Notes: a model not told the origin generated them from the letters alone. A stretch of 64,000 nucleotides of DNA from JBCBSP01 sp039819095 (GCA_039819095.1 JBCBSP010000006.1:124001-188000), one strand, 5' to 3'; shown: positions 1-8,763, counted from the first letter of the stretch. Translations and numbers: made by a program.

Positions 1-1
1 G

Positions 2-973
2 ATCAGCCTGAAAGGCGTTCTGGCCGGACTGCTCGCCGCAGCGCTCATCGCGCCGAATCTGGCGTGGAACGCGGCCAATGATTTCGCCACGGTCTCCCAC
101 ACCGCCGCGAACGCCAACTGGAGCGGCCCGCTCTTCAATCCCGGTGAAATGTTAAGCTTCATCGGCGAGCAGTTCGCCGTCTTCGGTCCCGTCGCCTTCG
201 CCGTTCTGGTCATCGCGATCGTCACGGCGGCTCAGGCGTTCAACCGCAGCGATGACGCCCGACCGCGCCTTTTGCTGGCCGGATTCATCGTCCCGGCCCT
301 GGCCATCGTGGCGCTGCAGGCCTTCATCAGCCGGGCGCACGCCAACTGGGCCGCCTCAGCCTATGTCGCTGGGACCATATTGATCGCTGTGTTTCTCACC
401 AGCGGACCGGGATGGCGGCGCTGGGCGCTGTATGGATCGGTCGGACTGCATGCCGTCGCCGGTCTGGCCGCGATGGCGCTTGCTTTCAGCACGCCCTTAT
501 CAACCGCGCTTGGCGTGTCGGACGGGTTCAAGCGCGTGCGCGAATGGCCGGCGACAGCCGCCGCGCTGGCGGTCGAGGCGGAACGCGCGGGCGTGGATGT
601 CGTGGTCTTCGACAATCGCAATGATTTTCATCAGATGCAGCGCTATGGCGGGGCCATTAATGCGGAGCTCTTCATGTGGCTGCGCCATGGCGGGGCGCAT
701 AATTTCGCCGAAGCGACCTGGCCCCTGCCCGCCGGTCATGCCGGATCGGTGCTCGTGGTCTCCGAACGTCACCATGAAATTCCGGTCCTGCGGCGTGATT
801 TCGCAAGACTCGAACGGTTCGGCGAAATCCGCATCGACCATGGCGGAGCTGAACGCAAGGGCCCGCGCCACTACCGTCTTTTCATCGCCAGCGGGTACCA
901 GCCCGTCGAGCGCACCGCCGAGTTCGAAGCCGAAATCGCACAAGCGATGGCGGTGCACCGCGAAACACCTTGA
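2..973 (+). CDS. GT39-type membrane glycosyltransferase, C-terminal part
   Basis: The reading frame is open from base 2 with no start inside the window, so this is the 3' end of a gene that begins upstream; the first in-frame ATG (149) lies in the middle of the protein. The visible part begins with a hydrophobic segment ending in PNLAWNAANDF and then FNPGE, which is typical of the GT39/PMT_2 (ArnT-like) family, followed by at least three more hydrophobic segments and a soluble C-terminal domain of about 150 residues. Family members move a sugar from a polyprenyl-phosphate carrier onto a periplasmic acceptor. The acceptor cannot be told from this fragment. Family assignment is fairly good; specificity is unknown. 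Confidence 0.72.
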   Translation: MSLKGVLAGLLAAALIAPNLAWNAANDFATVSHTAANANWSGPLFNPGEMLSFIGEQFAVFGPVAFAVLVIAIVTAAQAFNRSDDARPRLLLAGFIVPALAIVALQAFISRAHANWAASAYVAGTILIAVFLTSGPGWRRWALYGSVGLHAVAGLAAMALAFSTPLSTALGVSDGFKRVREWPATAAALAVEAERAGVDVVVFDNRNDFHQMQRYGGAINAELFMWLRHGGAHNFAEATWPLPAGHAGSVLVVSERHHEIPVLRRDFARLERFGEIRIDHGGAERKGPRHYRLFIASGYQPVERTAEFEAEIAQAMAVHRETP

Positions 974-980
974 TCCTCGG

Positions 981-1622
981 CTAGTTCAGACCACCCGCCT
1001 CATCGCCCCAGAGCTCGCGCAGACGCTGGTCGCGGCGGCAACCGAAGCGGTAACGCTGATAGCGGATCGGATTCTTCACCGCATAGTCCTGATGATAATC
1101 TTCAGCCGGCCAGAATGCCCCAGCCGCTTCAATGCGCACCGCAATCGGCTCGTCAAACCGCGCCGCAACCGTCTCGCTTGAGCTGCGCGCCAGCGCGGCC
1201 TGCTCATCCGTGGTGGCGAAGATGCGCGGCATATAGGCCTCGCCGCGATCGCAGAACTGGCCGGTTCCATCCAGCGGATCGACCGTGCGCCAGTAATGAT
1301 AGAGCAAGTCGCCATAGCTGATGACCCCAGGGTCATACTCGATGCGGACCGCCTCGACATGACCGGTTCCGCCACGAACGACCTGACGATAGCTGGGCGC
1401 TTCGACATCGCCCCCGGTGAAACCTGAGACCGCGTCGAGCACGCCGTCGAGTTTCTCGAAATCAGCCTCGGTGCACCAGAAACACCCGGAGGCGAGGATC
1501 GCGACTTCGGCGCCTTCCGGCGTATTGAACCGAGGCTGCGATGCGGCTTCAGACGAGTTGGCGGGGGCCGGCGCGCAGGCGGCGAGCAGGGCGGTTGCGG
1601 CGAACAGGGTGCGGAGGATCAT
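981..1622 (-). CDS. msrA: Peptide methionine-S-sulfoxide reductase MsrA, predicted lipoprotein
   Basis: Reduces methionine-S-sulfoxide in oxidised proteins. The catalytic motif GCFWC is at residues 46-50, with Cys47 the expected nucleophile; HYWRTVDP, DRGEAYMPRIF and EDYHQDY are further MsrA signatures, and a C-terminal Cys (FGCRRDQ) could act as the resolving cysteine. I start at 1622 because this Met opens a lipoprotein signal (MILRTLFAATALLAAC, acylated Cys16); an upstream in-frame extension to 1712 has no signal and looks non-coding. That places the enzyme outside the cytoplasm, anchored in a membrane, whereas most MsrA are cytosolic. It follows argC on the same strand with a gap of about 100 bp and may be transcribed separately. 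Family assignment is secure; export is predicted. Confidence 0.93.
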   Translation of the reverse strand: MILRTLFAATALLAACAPAPANSSEAASQPRFNTPEGAEVAILASGCFWCTEADFEKLDGVLDAVSGFTGGDVEAPSYRQVVRGGTGHVEAVRIEYDPGVISYGDLLYHYWRTVDPLDGTGQFCDRGEAYMPRIFATTDEQAALARSSSETVAARFDEPIAVRIEAAGAFWPAEDYHQDYAVKNPIRYQRYRFGCRRDQRLRELWGDEAGGLN

Positions 1623-1724
1623 GGGGGCGCTGACCTTTGCGGCAGATATCGACCGGACAGGAGACGAGCCGGCTTGCCCATTTGATCTGGCGCGATGTCG
1701 CCCCGGCGGCAACTCAACACCACT

Positions 1725-2675
1725 TCACGCCTGCGTCAGCAGCCCGTCCATCTCCGGCAGCTCCAGCGCCAAAGCGAGGTTCTGCACCGCCTGAACCGCC
1801 GCACCTTTCAGCAGGTTGTCGAGCGTGCACACGACGACACCGCGCCGACCGTCTTCAGCCACGGTGAATCCGCCAACCACCGCGCCAGGATTGAAGGACC
1901 CGTCGCGCGCCTCAGGCATCGTCTCGCGCACCTCGATCAGCGCTTCACCGTCATAGGCTTCGGCATAGATGGCGCGCAGCCGGTCGGCCGTCATGACGCT
2001 GTTGAATTCAAGCTGGGCGGTCAGCACGATGCCGCGAAAGAACTCCGCCACGTGCGGACTGAAGCGCACATCCGCGCCGAGATGCCGGCTCATCTCATGC
2101 TCATGAATGTGATCGGCCAGCTTGTATGGCATGAGATTGTCCGCCAGCGCGGCGGTGTCGTTCTTGCGGCTCGGCGTCGTGCCGGCGCCGGAATAGCCGG
2201 AAACCCCGAACAGGTGGGCCGGACCGGACAGCCAGGCGCGCGCCGGCGCAACCGCAAGCTGGCCGGCGGTGGCGTAACAGCCCGGATTGGAAATACGCAT
2301 CGCGCCGGCATGGCGGTCACGCCCGTACAGCTCCGGCAGGCCGTAGAGCCAATCGGCGTCAAAGCGGAAATCCGCAGACAGATCGACAAGGACGGTGTCC
2401 GGGCGAACAGCATGGATCGTGTCCGCCCAGGCGCGCGCTTCACCATTGGGCATGGCCAGGATGATCGCGTCCGCGCCCCTGGCTGCAGCGCTGTCCGGCG
2501 CAAGGGCTTCAAACTTCAGCCCGACAGGCGCGCCCTCGGCCATGTTCGCGACCGGTTCGCCGGCCATGGCGCGCGAGGAAGCGTAGGCGAGCTGCATGTC
2601 GCTTCGCCGGCCCAGAAGCGCGATGAGTTCACGCCCGGTATGTCCGCGCGCGCCGATAAGGCCGACCGTCTTCAT
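1725..2675 (-). CDS. argC: N-acetyl-gamma-glutamyl-phosphate reductase
   Basis: Third step of arginine synthesis: NADPH-dependent reduction of N-acetylglutamyl phosphate to the semialdehyde. The N-terminus has a dinucleotide-binding loop (GLIGARGHTGREL), the catalytic cysteine sits in SNPGCYAT at about residue 143, and GYSGAGTTPSRK and PHVAEFFRG are further ArgC motifs. Length (316 aa) fits the family. The ATG at 2675 overlaps the stop of the upstream kinase/synthase gene as ATGA and has AGGAGG seven bases upstream, so translation is probably coupled. It is the last gene of the argF'-argB/NAGS-argC unit. Confidence 0.96.
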   Translation of the reverse strand: MKTVGLIGARGHTGRELIALLGRRSDMQLAYASSRAMAGEPVANMAEGAPVGLKFEALAPDSAAARGADAIILAMPNGEARAWADTIHAVRPDTVLVDLSADFRFDADWLYGLPELYGRDRHAGAMRISNPGCYATAGQLAVAPARAWLSGPAHLFGVSGYSGAGTTPSRKNDTAALADNLMPYKLADHIHEHEMSRHLGADVRFSPHVAEFFRGIVLTAQLEFNSVMTADRLRAIYAEAYDGEALIEVRETMPEARDGSFNPGAVVGGFTVAEDGRRGVVVCTLDNLLKGAAVQAVQNLALALELPEMDGLLTQA

Positions 2676-4021
2676 GGCGCCGCCTCCTGTAGCGTCGGCG
2701 GTAGGGCCGCGATCACATCCACCATTTGAGCGGTGCGCGCCAGATTATCTTCCCCGCGCCAGAACACCGTCCAGATCCCGCGCTTCACCGCGCCATGGCA
2801 GGCGTTGAAATAGAACTCGTTGACCGGATTGTCCGCACGCGAGCGCCAGTAGAGGCGCGGCGCATACGCGATCAATCTGCGCCAGACCGCGCCGCCCAGC
2901 CCCTCGCCACGCGCCTCGTCCAGCACGGCGAACTTGTCGAGATAGACCGCGCCTTCCAGCCGCGAGGTTACCGCAGCGGCCCGATAGGTCTCGCTGATGA
3001 AGGCCCGGTCAAAATCAAGCCCGGCGAGAAACCCGTCCACAGGCGGGCGCCCGAAAGCCTGCGCGATCAGCCCATTGAGCCGATCCATGTCGAGTTGGGC
3101 CTTGTCGGCGACCTCCAGCAGGCGCTCGCCGCGCCTGACCAGCGTGCCCGCACCGGCATGGGTGAAGAGTTCCTTGGCCAGCGCACTCGGCTTGGTAATG
3201 GAGACCGAGCTTGAAAGCGGCAGATCATCGAGCAATCGCTTGATCTCCTCGATCTTCAACCGCATCCCGCCCTGGACCCAGCCCGCGTCCATCAGGGTCG
3301 TAAAATCGGTTTCCAGATTGATCGCGGAAATCGGCTCGCCCGCCGCATCCAGCAGAGCGCCTGTCCCGGTCAGGAAAACGATCTTGTAAGGCTGCAGCGC
3401 GTGAACCATGGCGCGAACGGCGGCATCGCCGTTCACATTCGCCAGCACGCCGTCACTTGTATCGCCAAGGCAGGCCAGAATGGGGGCCTGGCCGGCCCGC
3501 GCCGCGGTCTGGACCTGGCCCAGGCGCACGCCGGTCGGCTCGCCCACGCGGCCGAGCCCGGCCTCGTCGATCAGCTCCGCCTCAAACACGCCGGACGGAA
3601 TGGCCGCCGCCCGACCGCCGCAAGCCCGGATCGCCTCGACCAGTTTAAGGTTCAGTTCCGTCAGCGTATCGCGAATGACGCCCGCAGCCTCAGGCGGTGT
3701 GACGCGAAGCCCGTTCTTGCGAACCGTCTCGATGCCCGCCGCCTCCAGGGCGCGGTCCAGCTGAGGACCACCGCCATGCACGATGACCGGCGCCAGGCCG
3801 ACATTCTGAAGAAACGCGATCGCGGCGGCCAGACTATCCAGATCCTCGTCCATCACCGCGCCGCCGACCTTGACGACTGCAAAGCGTTCCTGATCGAGGC
3901 GCGAGAACCGGGTGAGATACTCACGGATTTCCTTGCCGTCGCGCATGTGAGAGAGAAGCTGCACAATGGCCGCACGCACCGGCGCGGCGGCGGCCCCGTT
4001 CTCTTCAGCCGGGCCGGTCAC
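2672..4021 (-). CDS. argB: Bifunctional N-acetylglutamate kinase / N-acetylglutamate synthase
   Basis: The first two steps of arginine synthesis in one chain of 449 residues. An amino-acid kinase domain covers about residues 45-290 (VVKVGGAVMDED near 49-60, HGGGPQLD near 82-89, and NVNGDAAVRA later), and a GNAT-fold acetyltransferase domain occupies about 300-449 (LDKFAVLDEARGEGLG, WRSRADNPVNEFYF). Stand-alone ArgB is only about 300 residues, so the extra domain is real. The fused NAGS/K architecture is established for Maricaulis maris and Xanthomonas. I use the GTG at 4021: it overlaps the stop of the carbamoyltransferase gene as GTGA, and GGAGA lies six bases upstream. Feedback control by arginine is known for such enzymes but cannot be read from the sequence. 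Confidence 0.95.
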   Translation of the reverse strand: MTGPAEENGAAAAPVRAAIVQLLSHMRDGKEIREYLTRFSRLDQERFAVVKVGGAVMDEDLDSLAAAIAFLQNVGLAPVIVHGGGPQLDRALEAAGIETVRKNGLRVTPPEAAGVIRDTLTELNLKLVEAIRACGGRAAAIPSGVFEAELIDEAGLGRVGEPTGVRLGQVQTAARAGQAPILACLGDTSDGVLANVNGDAAVRAMVHALQPYKIVFLTGTGALLDAAGEPISAINLETDFTTLMDAGWVQGGMRLKIEEIKRLLDDLPLSSSVSITKPSALAKELFTHAGAGTLVRRGERLLEVADKAQLDMDRLNGLIAQAFGRPPVDGFLAGLDFDRAFISETYRAAAVTSRLEGAVYLDKFAVLDEARGEGLGGAVWRRLIAYAPRLYWRSRADNPVNEFYFNACHGAVKRGIWTVFWRGEDNLARTAQMVDVIAALPPTLQEAAP

Positions 4022-5025
4022 GCGGCGTCTCCTGCAACAAGCCGCTCCATGACGGCCTTTTGTACATGAAGCCGGTTCTCCGCCTCCGTCAGCCCGAGAA
4101 ACGCGTCGGAATCGACCACCGAGTCCGCGATTTTCACATTGCGGCGCATGGGCAGGCAGTGACTGACCACCCCCTTATCGGTCAGCGCCATTTTCGCGTC
4201 ATCGACCATGAAGCCGGCGCCTTTGGCGCGGACCGGCGCCTCCTCATCCCAGCGGCCATAGAAAGGCAGCGCACCCCAGCTCTTCGCGTAGACCGCATGG
4301 GCGCCGGAATAGGCCGTTTCAATATCGGTGGTCATGGAAAAGCGGGTCCCGGCTTCCGCGCAGAAGCGCTCGGCTGCGCCCATATAACGCCCATCGAGCC
4401 GATAGGCCTCGTCCGGCACAAGCATGCGCACATTCATCCCGAATTTCGATGCGATCAGGACCGCTGAATTGGCCACCGCCGTGTTCAGCGGCTTGGGGTG
4501 GGGCACCCAGGTCAGAAGGAAGTCCTTGCCGCGCACATCGCCCAGCCGGTCCTGCAGCGCCATCATCAGGGCGAGCTCCTGACAGGGGTGCACGATGGTC
4601 TCCATATTGATGACCGGCACGGTGGCGTAGCGCGCATAGGCCTCGATCAGCGGATCTTCACGTTCAGCGGTCCAGTTTTCGAACCTGGGAAAGCAACGAA
4701 TGGCGATGAGATCGACATAGGAGGACAGGACGCGCGCAGCCTCCTTGACGTGTTCTTCCGGTCCGCCATCCATGATCGCGCCATCTTCAATCTCCACCGG
4801 CCAGGTCGCGCCGCGCGCATCCAGCACGATGGCGTGCCCGCCAAGCTGGCGTGCGCCGAGATCGAACGAGGTCCGCGTGCGCAGACTCGGATTGAAGAAC
4901 ATCATCGCGATCGACTTGCCGCGCAGCGCCTCGCCTTGCGGCGTCTCGCGATAGGCTCGCGCGCGATCGATAATCGCCTGCAGATCATCGCGGGACCACG
5001 GTTCGGTGCTGAGAAAATGACGCAT
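4018..5025 (-). CDS. argF': N-acetylornithine carbamoyltransferase (AOTCase)
   Basis: Transfers the carbamoyl group from carbamoyl phosphate to N-acetylornithine, giving N-acetylcitrulline. The carbamoyl-phosphate site is FFNPSLRTRTSF (residues 43-54), with HPCQE at 146-150 and HCLPMRRNVK at 289-298. Three features separate it from ordinary ornithine carbamoyltransferase: Trp75, Glu90 in the MDGGPEEH loop (the residue that favours acetyl- over succinyl-ornithine), and Lys298, the counterpart of the carboxylated Lys302 of the Xanthomonas enzyme. It heads the arginine operon and overlaps the kinase/synthase gene by 4 bp. A deacetylase for acetylcitrulline is expected elsewhere in the genome; none is adjacent here. 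Confidence 0.93.
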   Translation of the reverse strand: MRHFLSTEPWSRDDLQAIIDRARAYRETPQGEALRGKSIAMMFFNPSLRTRTSFDLGARQLGGHAIVLDARGATWPVEIEDGAIMDGGPEEHVKEAARVLSSYVDLIAIRCFPRFENWTAEREDPLIEAYARYATVPVINMETIVHPCQELALMMALQDRLGDVRGKDFLLTWVPHPKPLNTAVANSAVLIASKFGMNVRMLVPDEAYRLDGRYMGAAERFCAEAGTRFSMTTDIETAYSGAHAVYAKSWGALPFYGRWDEEAPVRAKGAGFMVDDAKMALTDKGVVSHCLPMRRNVKIADSVVDSDAFLGLTEAENRLHVQKAVMERLVAGDAA

Positions 5026-5119
5026 GGGGCTCTGTGCTCAGGATGGAAGAAAGGTTGCAAGGGTCGCCGTTTAGAGGCGGCGCGGCCAGTTGGCAAACTC
5101 CAGACGGTCGCCCGCGTGC

Positions 5120-6607
5120 TTAAGGAGCCCGGCCTTGCACGCCCTCGCCGGCGGCTTCACGAACTGGAAGCCGGCTATCGAGCGCAGCGATGAGGGCGGC
5201 GTCCCGATTATAGACGTCATGAATGAAACGGGCCTCGCCAAAACGGTCGCTGACCGCCGTGAAATAGAGAATGTGAACCGGAATGGTCCTGTCCAGATAG
5301 ACGCGCGTGGTGTCATTTCCCGCCAACACCTCACGCAGCCGCGCCAGCGACCAGCCCGCCTCGGTCTCCAGCACCCATGCGGCAAGCGCTTCAGGATCCT
5401 GAACCCGCACGCAGCCGGAAGAGTCCGTTCGCCGGACATTGGCGAACAGATCGCGATGCGGCGTGTCGTGGATGTAGACATTATGCCGGTTGGGGAACAT
5501 GAACTTCACCTCCCCCATGGCGTTGTTGGGACCGGGCCGCTGGATGATGCGGTAATCCACCTCGCCCCAGCGCGCGGTATAGGGATCGACCTGGCGGCCC
5601 GTGTTCAGCTCCACCAGCCGATAGCCTTGCGACAGGGCCCAGGCCGGCGCTGAACGCATCGCGCGCAACCGCGAACTGCCCAAGCCCCCCGGCGCATACC
5701 AGATCGGGTTGAGCTCAATATAGCTCATATCCTCGGAGAAGACCGGGGTGGAGGCGTATTGCGAGCCGATCATGGTCTCATGGACACGCTCAATGCGTCC
5801 ATTCGCCCAGGCCTCCAGCCGGTAATCGGCGATATTGACCCGGATATGGCGCTCACCCAGCTGGTGCGGCAGCCAGCGCCAGCGTTCCAGATTCGCGCGC
5901 AGCTGCGCGATCCGGTCAGCCGATGTGAAGGACAGCTCCCGCATTGTGGCGCGATCCAGAGCGCCCGTCGCAGCGAGATTGTGCCGGGTCTGATAGCGCA
6001 TCAGCGCAGTTTCAAGACGCGCATCGAAGGGCGCGCCCGGCTGGACGGCGCGCTGATACAGCCCTTCGTGAACGAGACGGCGGCGCAGCGCATCAACCCG
6101 CGGGCCGGATGACCCGGTCTCCAGGATCGGACCTGACGGCACGGCGGGCGGGCTGGAGCGCACCGCCAGGCGCGCAACGAGTTCGCGACGCAGCACGGCA
6201 TAGTCAGGATGGTTTGGAGCCAGCCCCTCAAGTGCGGCAAAGACGCGTCCGGAGCCGAGCGCTTCAACCAGCAGGAGCTCCAGATCGATATCGCGCACCG
6301 GCGCGGTCCAGTCTTCCTCGATCAGACGCGGATCAACCTTGCCGAAAGCGAGATCTTCAGCATAGGCGAGAAAAGCGAGGCGCGCGGTGCGGTCGCGCGC
6401 TTCGCCGGCCGGCGCGGTGATGAGCGCCTGAGCATCGGCGTAATCGCGCGGGTCAAGCCCGTGCGTCCACGCTTCGTTGAGCGCGACGGCGAGCTCGGCG
6501 ATGTCGGCTTCGCTCCAGCTGAGGTCCAGCGCGCGCGCGCCCGTCAGCGGCGCAAGCCACGCCGCCAGCACGCACAAGACCCAGCAGAACCGCTTCACTG
6601 CGAACAC
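5120..6607 (-). CDS. L,D-transpeptidase (YcbB-like) with peptidoglycan-binding domain
   Basis: Predicted to form 3-3 cross-links in peptidoglycan or to attach proteins to it, in the periplasm. From the chosen start there is a signal peptide (about residues 4-24, ending GARA), an N-terminal scaffold region, a PG_binding_1 domain at about 164-222 (SSGPRVDALRRRL, YQTRHNLAATG), and a YkuD catalytic domain at about 252-402 with His380 (VYIHDTP) and nucleophile Cys399 in SSGCVR. I choose the GTG at 6607 because AAGGGG lies six bases upstream and the signal follows directly; the open frame extends to 6922 but that extension is low-complexity and overlaps a terminator. The domain order matches the E. 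coli YcbB/LdtD group. Confidence 0.9.
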   Translation of the reverse strand: MFAVKRFCWVLCVLAAWLAPLTGARALDLSWSEADIAELAVALNEAWTHGLDPRDYADAQALITAPAGEARDRTARLAFLAYAEDLAFGKVDPRLIEEDWTAPVRDIDLELLLVEALGSGRVFAALEGLAPNHPDYAVLRRELVARLAVRSSPPAVPSGPILETGSSGPRVDALRRRLVHEGLYQRAVQPGAPFDARLETALMRYQTRHNLAATGALDRATMRELSFTSADRIAQLRANLERWRWLPHQLGERHIRVNIADYRLEAWANGRIERVHETMIGSQYASTPVFSEDMSYIELNPIWYAPGGLGSSRLRAMRSAPAWALSQGYRLVELNTGRQVDPYTARWGEVDYRIIQRPGPNNAMGEVKFMFPNRHNVYIHDTPHRDLFANVRRTDSSGCVRVQDPEALAAWVLETEAGWSLARLREVLAGNDTTRVYLDRTIPVHILYFTAVSDRFGEARFIHDVYNRDAALIAALDSRLPVREAAGEGVQGRAP

Positions 6608-6649
6608 GTCCAACCCCTTGCCCGATTGCGAGCCTTCCCAAGCTGGAAC

Positions 6650-6692
6650 GCTAACAAAAGCGGGCCTTTCGCGCCATGGCGAAAGACCCGCT
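6650..6692 (-). terminator. Rho-independent terminator after the ferritin-like gene
   Basis: On the minus strand a 13-bp stem (arms 6692-6680 and 6673-6661, one G-U pair) is followed by TTTTGTT. It lies about 80 bases past the stop of the ferritin-like gene and ahead of the L,D-transpeptidase start, so it separates the two transcripts. Confidence 0.75.
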
Positions 6693-6773
6693 GGAGGCGT
6701 CCGCCCCAAGGGGGATGAAGGGGCGGTGCGCACGCGCCGTTCTGAGGGGGAGCAGCGCGCGAAGGAAACGCGT

Positions 6774-7892
6774 CTATTCGGCGGCCGCGTGCGGCAGGCC
6801 GCCCCCGCCGGCGCCCAGGCCGGCCACGGCGCTGACATAGTCATTGCGCGCCTTGGCCGCGTCGATCTGCTTGGCGATATCCTCGTCCTGCTTCTGCAGG
6901 GTTTCCGGATCGAGATCGCCATAGTGCAGCACGCCCATATCGGCGTAGGCTTTCTGCACTTTGGGACCCCACAGCCCGATATCCTTCACGATCGGCACGA
7001 TGCGCTGGAACAGGAGGGTGCGGTAGAGCTGCACGATTTCGGAATTCTCGGTGAACTCCTGGCACTCCTTCACCGGCAGGCCGAGCATTTCATAGACGAC
7101 CGAGGTCTGGGTCATCCGGTCGCGCATCAGATAGCAGGCCTCGACGAGATACTCCTCGCGCTCATCGCGTTCAGCCTGGGTGAGCTCCGGATAATAGTCG
7201 CGCAGCGACAGCCGCCCGAACGCCACGTGGCGACTTTCATCTTCCATCACATAGGCGTTGACCATGCGCGCCAGCGGATTCTGGGCGATGTCGCGAATCG
7301 TACCGAAGGCGGCCAGCGCCAGACCCTCGATGACGATCTGCATCGCCAGATAGGTCACGTCCCAGCGCGAATCGCGCAGCGCGTCATTGACCAGCTCCTG
7401 CAAGGGATCGGTCATCGGATAGGCGACGCCGAACTTGGTCATCAGCTTGCGATAGGCCTCGACATGGCGGGCCTCGTCCATCACCTGAGTGGCGGCGTAG
7501 AATTTCGCATCCAGATCAGGCACGGACTGGACGATTTTCGAGGCGGCCAGAAGCGCGGCCTGCTCACCCTGCAGGAACTGGGAGATATTCCAGGACTGGG
7601 AGTGACGGCGCAGCTCCGCCTTTTCCTTCTTGTTCAGCTTGTTCCAGACATCCGAGCCGAAGATGGGCACGGCCTCGTCAGGCATCTCCATCGGGTTTTC
7701 CGGATCGAGATCCAGCGACCAGTCGATGCGGTTGACCGCATCCCACTGCATGTCCTTACCCTTCTGGTACAGGTGCATGAGCGTGGTGCGGCCCTCGCCG
7801 AACTCCCAGTCGAACACCGCGTCATACGATTGCGGCACATGCCAATGGCTGTCGATGTCGGGAACCGGATAAAGATCGCGCAGAGCGGTCAT
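6774..7892 (-). CDS. Ferritin-like di-iron protein (R2/ribonucleotide-reductase-like fold)
   Basis: A 372-residue soluble protein with the ligand pattern of a four-helix di-iron carboxylate enzyme: Glu110, Glu140-x-x-His143 (DEARH), Glu189 and Glu219-x-x-His222 (DESRH). The pattern is that of R2-like oxidases and AurF-type N-oxygenases; which substrate is oxidised is not visible. There is no signal peptide, so it is cytosolic. The start is clear: GGAGGAG lies seven bases before the ATG at 7892. It is a single-gene transcript with a terminator behind it, and a perfect palindrome (7983-7997) about 90 bases upstream shared with the membrane hydroxylase operon, hinting at co-regulation. The Gly/Ala-rich C-terminus (AGLGAGGGG) looks disordered. 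Confidence 0.82.
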   Translation of the reverse strand: MTALRDLYPVPDIDSHWHVPQSYDAVFDWEFGEGRTTLMHLYQKGKDMQWDAVNRIDWSLDLDPENPMEMPDEAVPIFGSDVWNKLNKKEKAELRRHSQSWNISQFLQGEQAALLAASKIVQSVPDLDAKFYAATQVMDEARHVEAYRKLMTKFGVAYPMTDPLQELVNDALRDSRWDVTYLAMQIVIEGLALAAFGTIRDIAQNPLARMVNAYVMEDESRHVAFGRLSLRDYYPELTQAERDEREEYLVEACYLMRDRMTQTSVVYEMLGLPVKECQEFTENSEIVQLYRTLLFQRIVPIVKDIGLWGPKVQKAYADMGVLHYGDLDPETLQKQDEDIAKQIDAAKARNDYVSAVAGLGAGGGGLPHAAAE

Positions 7893-7982
7893 CGAATGTC
7901 TCCTCCAAGGGCGCGATGCACCGACCGGGACAGCCGGCAGACCAACGCGCTAAACGCCTTTCCTCGCTCATTCACGGCGCGA

Positions 7983-7997
7983 GTGAACAGCGTTCAC
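7983..7997. promoter_or_regulatory. Perfect 15-bp palindrome, candidate repressor operator (site 1)
   Basis: The sequence is GTGAAC-AGC-GTTCAC, with six-base arms that are exact inverse complements. It lies about 90 bases upstream of the ferritin-like gene start (7892). The same arms recur at 11088-11102. A further TTCAC half-motif lies just downstream relative to that gene (7971-7975). The size and symmetry suit a dimeric TetR-type repressor; this is inference. Confidence 0.6.
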
Positions 7998-8081
7998 TTT
8001 TTGCAGCATGATCGAAAAGACCTCCGCTTGGCAAGGGGCGCGTCGACGCAGGAGGTCAGCGCCATCGGTTCCACGATACAA

Positions 8082-8111
8082 CACCGGCCCGGGCCGAAGC
8101 CCGGGCCGGTG
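8082..8111 (-). terminator. Perfect 13-bp hairpin, probable terminator of the Cys-rich gene
   Basis: The arms 8082-8094 and 8099-8111 are perfect inverse complements (CACCGGCCCGGGC) around a CGAA loop. It follows the stop of the Cys-rich protein gene (8179) on the minus strand. The tract after it is only weakly T-rich (TTGTATC), so termination strength is uncertain. A third partial copy of the arm lies at 8132-8143. Confidence 0.5.
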
Positions 8112-8178
8112 CGCCCCATCTTACCTTTGGACCCGGGCCGGTGGATCAGAACCGACGCCGGATCCCGCTGAGTCATTT

Positions 8179-8646
8179 CTAATTCTGAGTGCCTTCAGCG
8201 CCTTCAGTCCCCTCGCACGTACAGCCATAGTCGTTACAGCCGAGCGTGCCTTCCACGCAGGCATCTGCATCGAACATCTCCAGACAGTCGCTTGCGCCGG
8301 CGCAGGCGCAATTGCCCCCATTGCAGATATAGCCCTGGCTGGTGTCCGCCTGCAGATCGAGCTGACCGCCGGCCGGCGATTGGGAGTGAGCATGGGCCTG
8401 GCTGATCATGGACAGGAGCAGAGCGGTGTCGCCCGTCTCCAGAGCGCGCTGATAGGTCGGGTTCAGTCGGCCCTCGGCGCGCTGCACCGGAGCCCGCCTC
8501 GCCGGCTCGCGAGCCTGTTCACGGTCCGGCGCCGCCCGCTCGACCTGGGTGCTGGCGCGCTGCTGCACCTCTATTGCGGACGCCACCGAAAACAGCGCGG
8601 CAAACGTGACGATAAAGGCCACAGCGAAACTCATCAGAAAGCGCAT
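8179..8646 (-). CDS. Small secreted cysteine-rich protein of unknown function
   Basis: I do not recognise this protein. From the ATG at 8646 (AAGGAG seven bases upstream) it is 155 residues with a clear signal peptide (MRFLMSFAVAFIVTF, cleavage likely after VASA), an Arg/Glu/Ala-rich middle, and a C-terminal region of about 50 residues with eight cysteines spaced as C-x4-C-x-C-x5-C and onward, suggesting four disulfides. The ending is acidic (CEGTEGAEGTQN). It is divergently arranged with the XRE regulator that starts at 8805, and the 158 bases between hold two short palindromes. A longer in-frame start at 8775 would bury the signal peptide and overlap the regulator's control region, so it is unlikely. 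Confidence 0.75.
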   Translation of the reverse strand: MRFLMSFAVAFIVTFAALFSVASAIEVQQRASTQVERAAPDREQAREPARRAPVQRAEGRLNPTYQRALETGDTALLLSMISQAHAHSQSPAGGQLDLQADTSQGYICNGGNCACAGASDCLEMFDADACVEGTLGCNDYGCTCEGTEGAEGTQN

Positions 8647-8750
8647 TCTCATTCTCCTTGTTCGGGGGATGGACCGCCATCCCGCTTCAGGCCGATCGAT
8701 AGCCCCAGCTCCAAGGATGCGGGCAGTAGCGGCGCACGGCAGCGGCGCGC

Positions 8751-8763
8751 GCAACCCCGTTGC
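8751..8763. promoter_or_regulatory. Short palindrome GCAAC-CCC-GTTGC in a divergent promoter region
   Basis: Five-base perfect arms lie between the Cys-rich gene and the XRE regulator. A further GGTTGC follows at 8769. This is a candidate operator or part of a promoter; only the symmetry supports it. Confidence 0.3.

Noticed and set aside
6477..8171. Plus-strand open frame (564 codons) across the L,D-transpeptidase start and the ferritin-like gene
   Set aside because: It runs through a terminator hairpin and opposite the di-iron motifs of the real gene, with a His/Gly-rich meaningless product.
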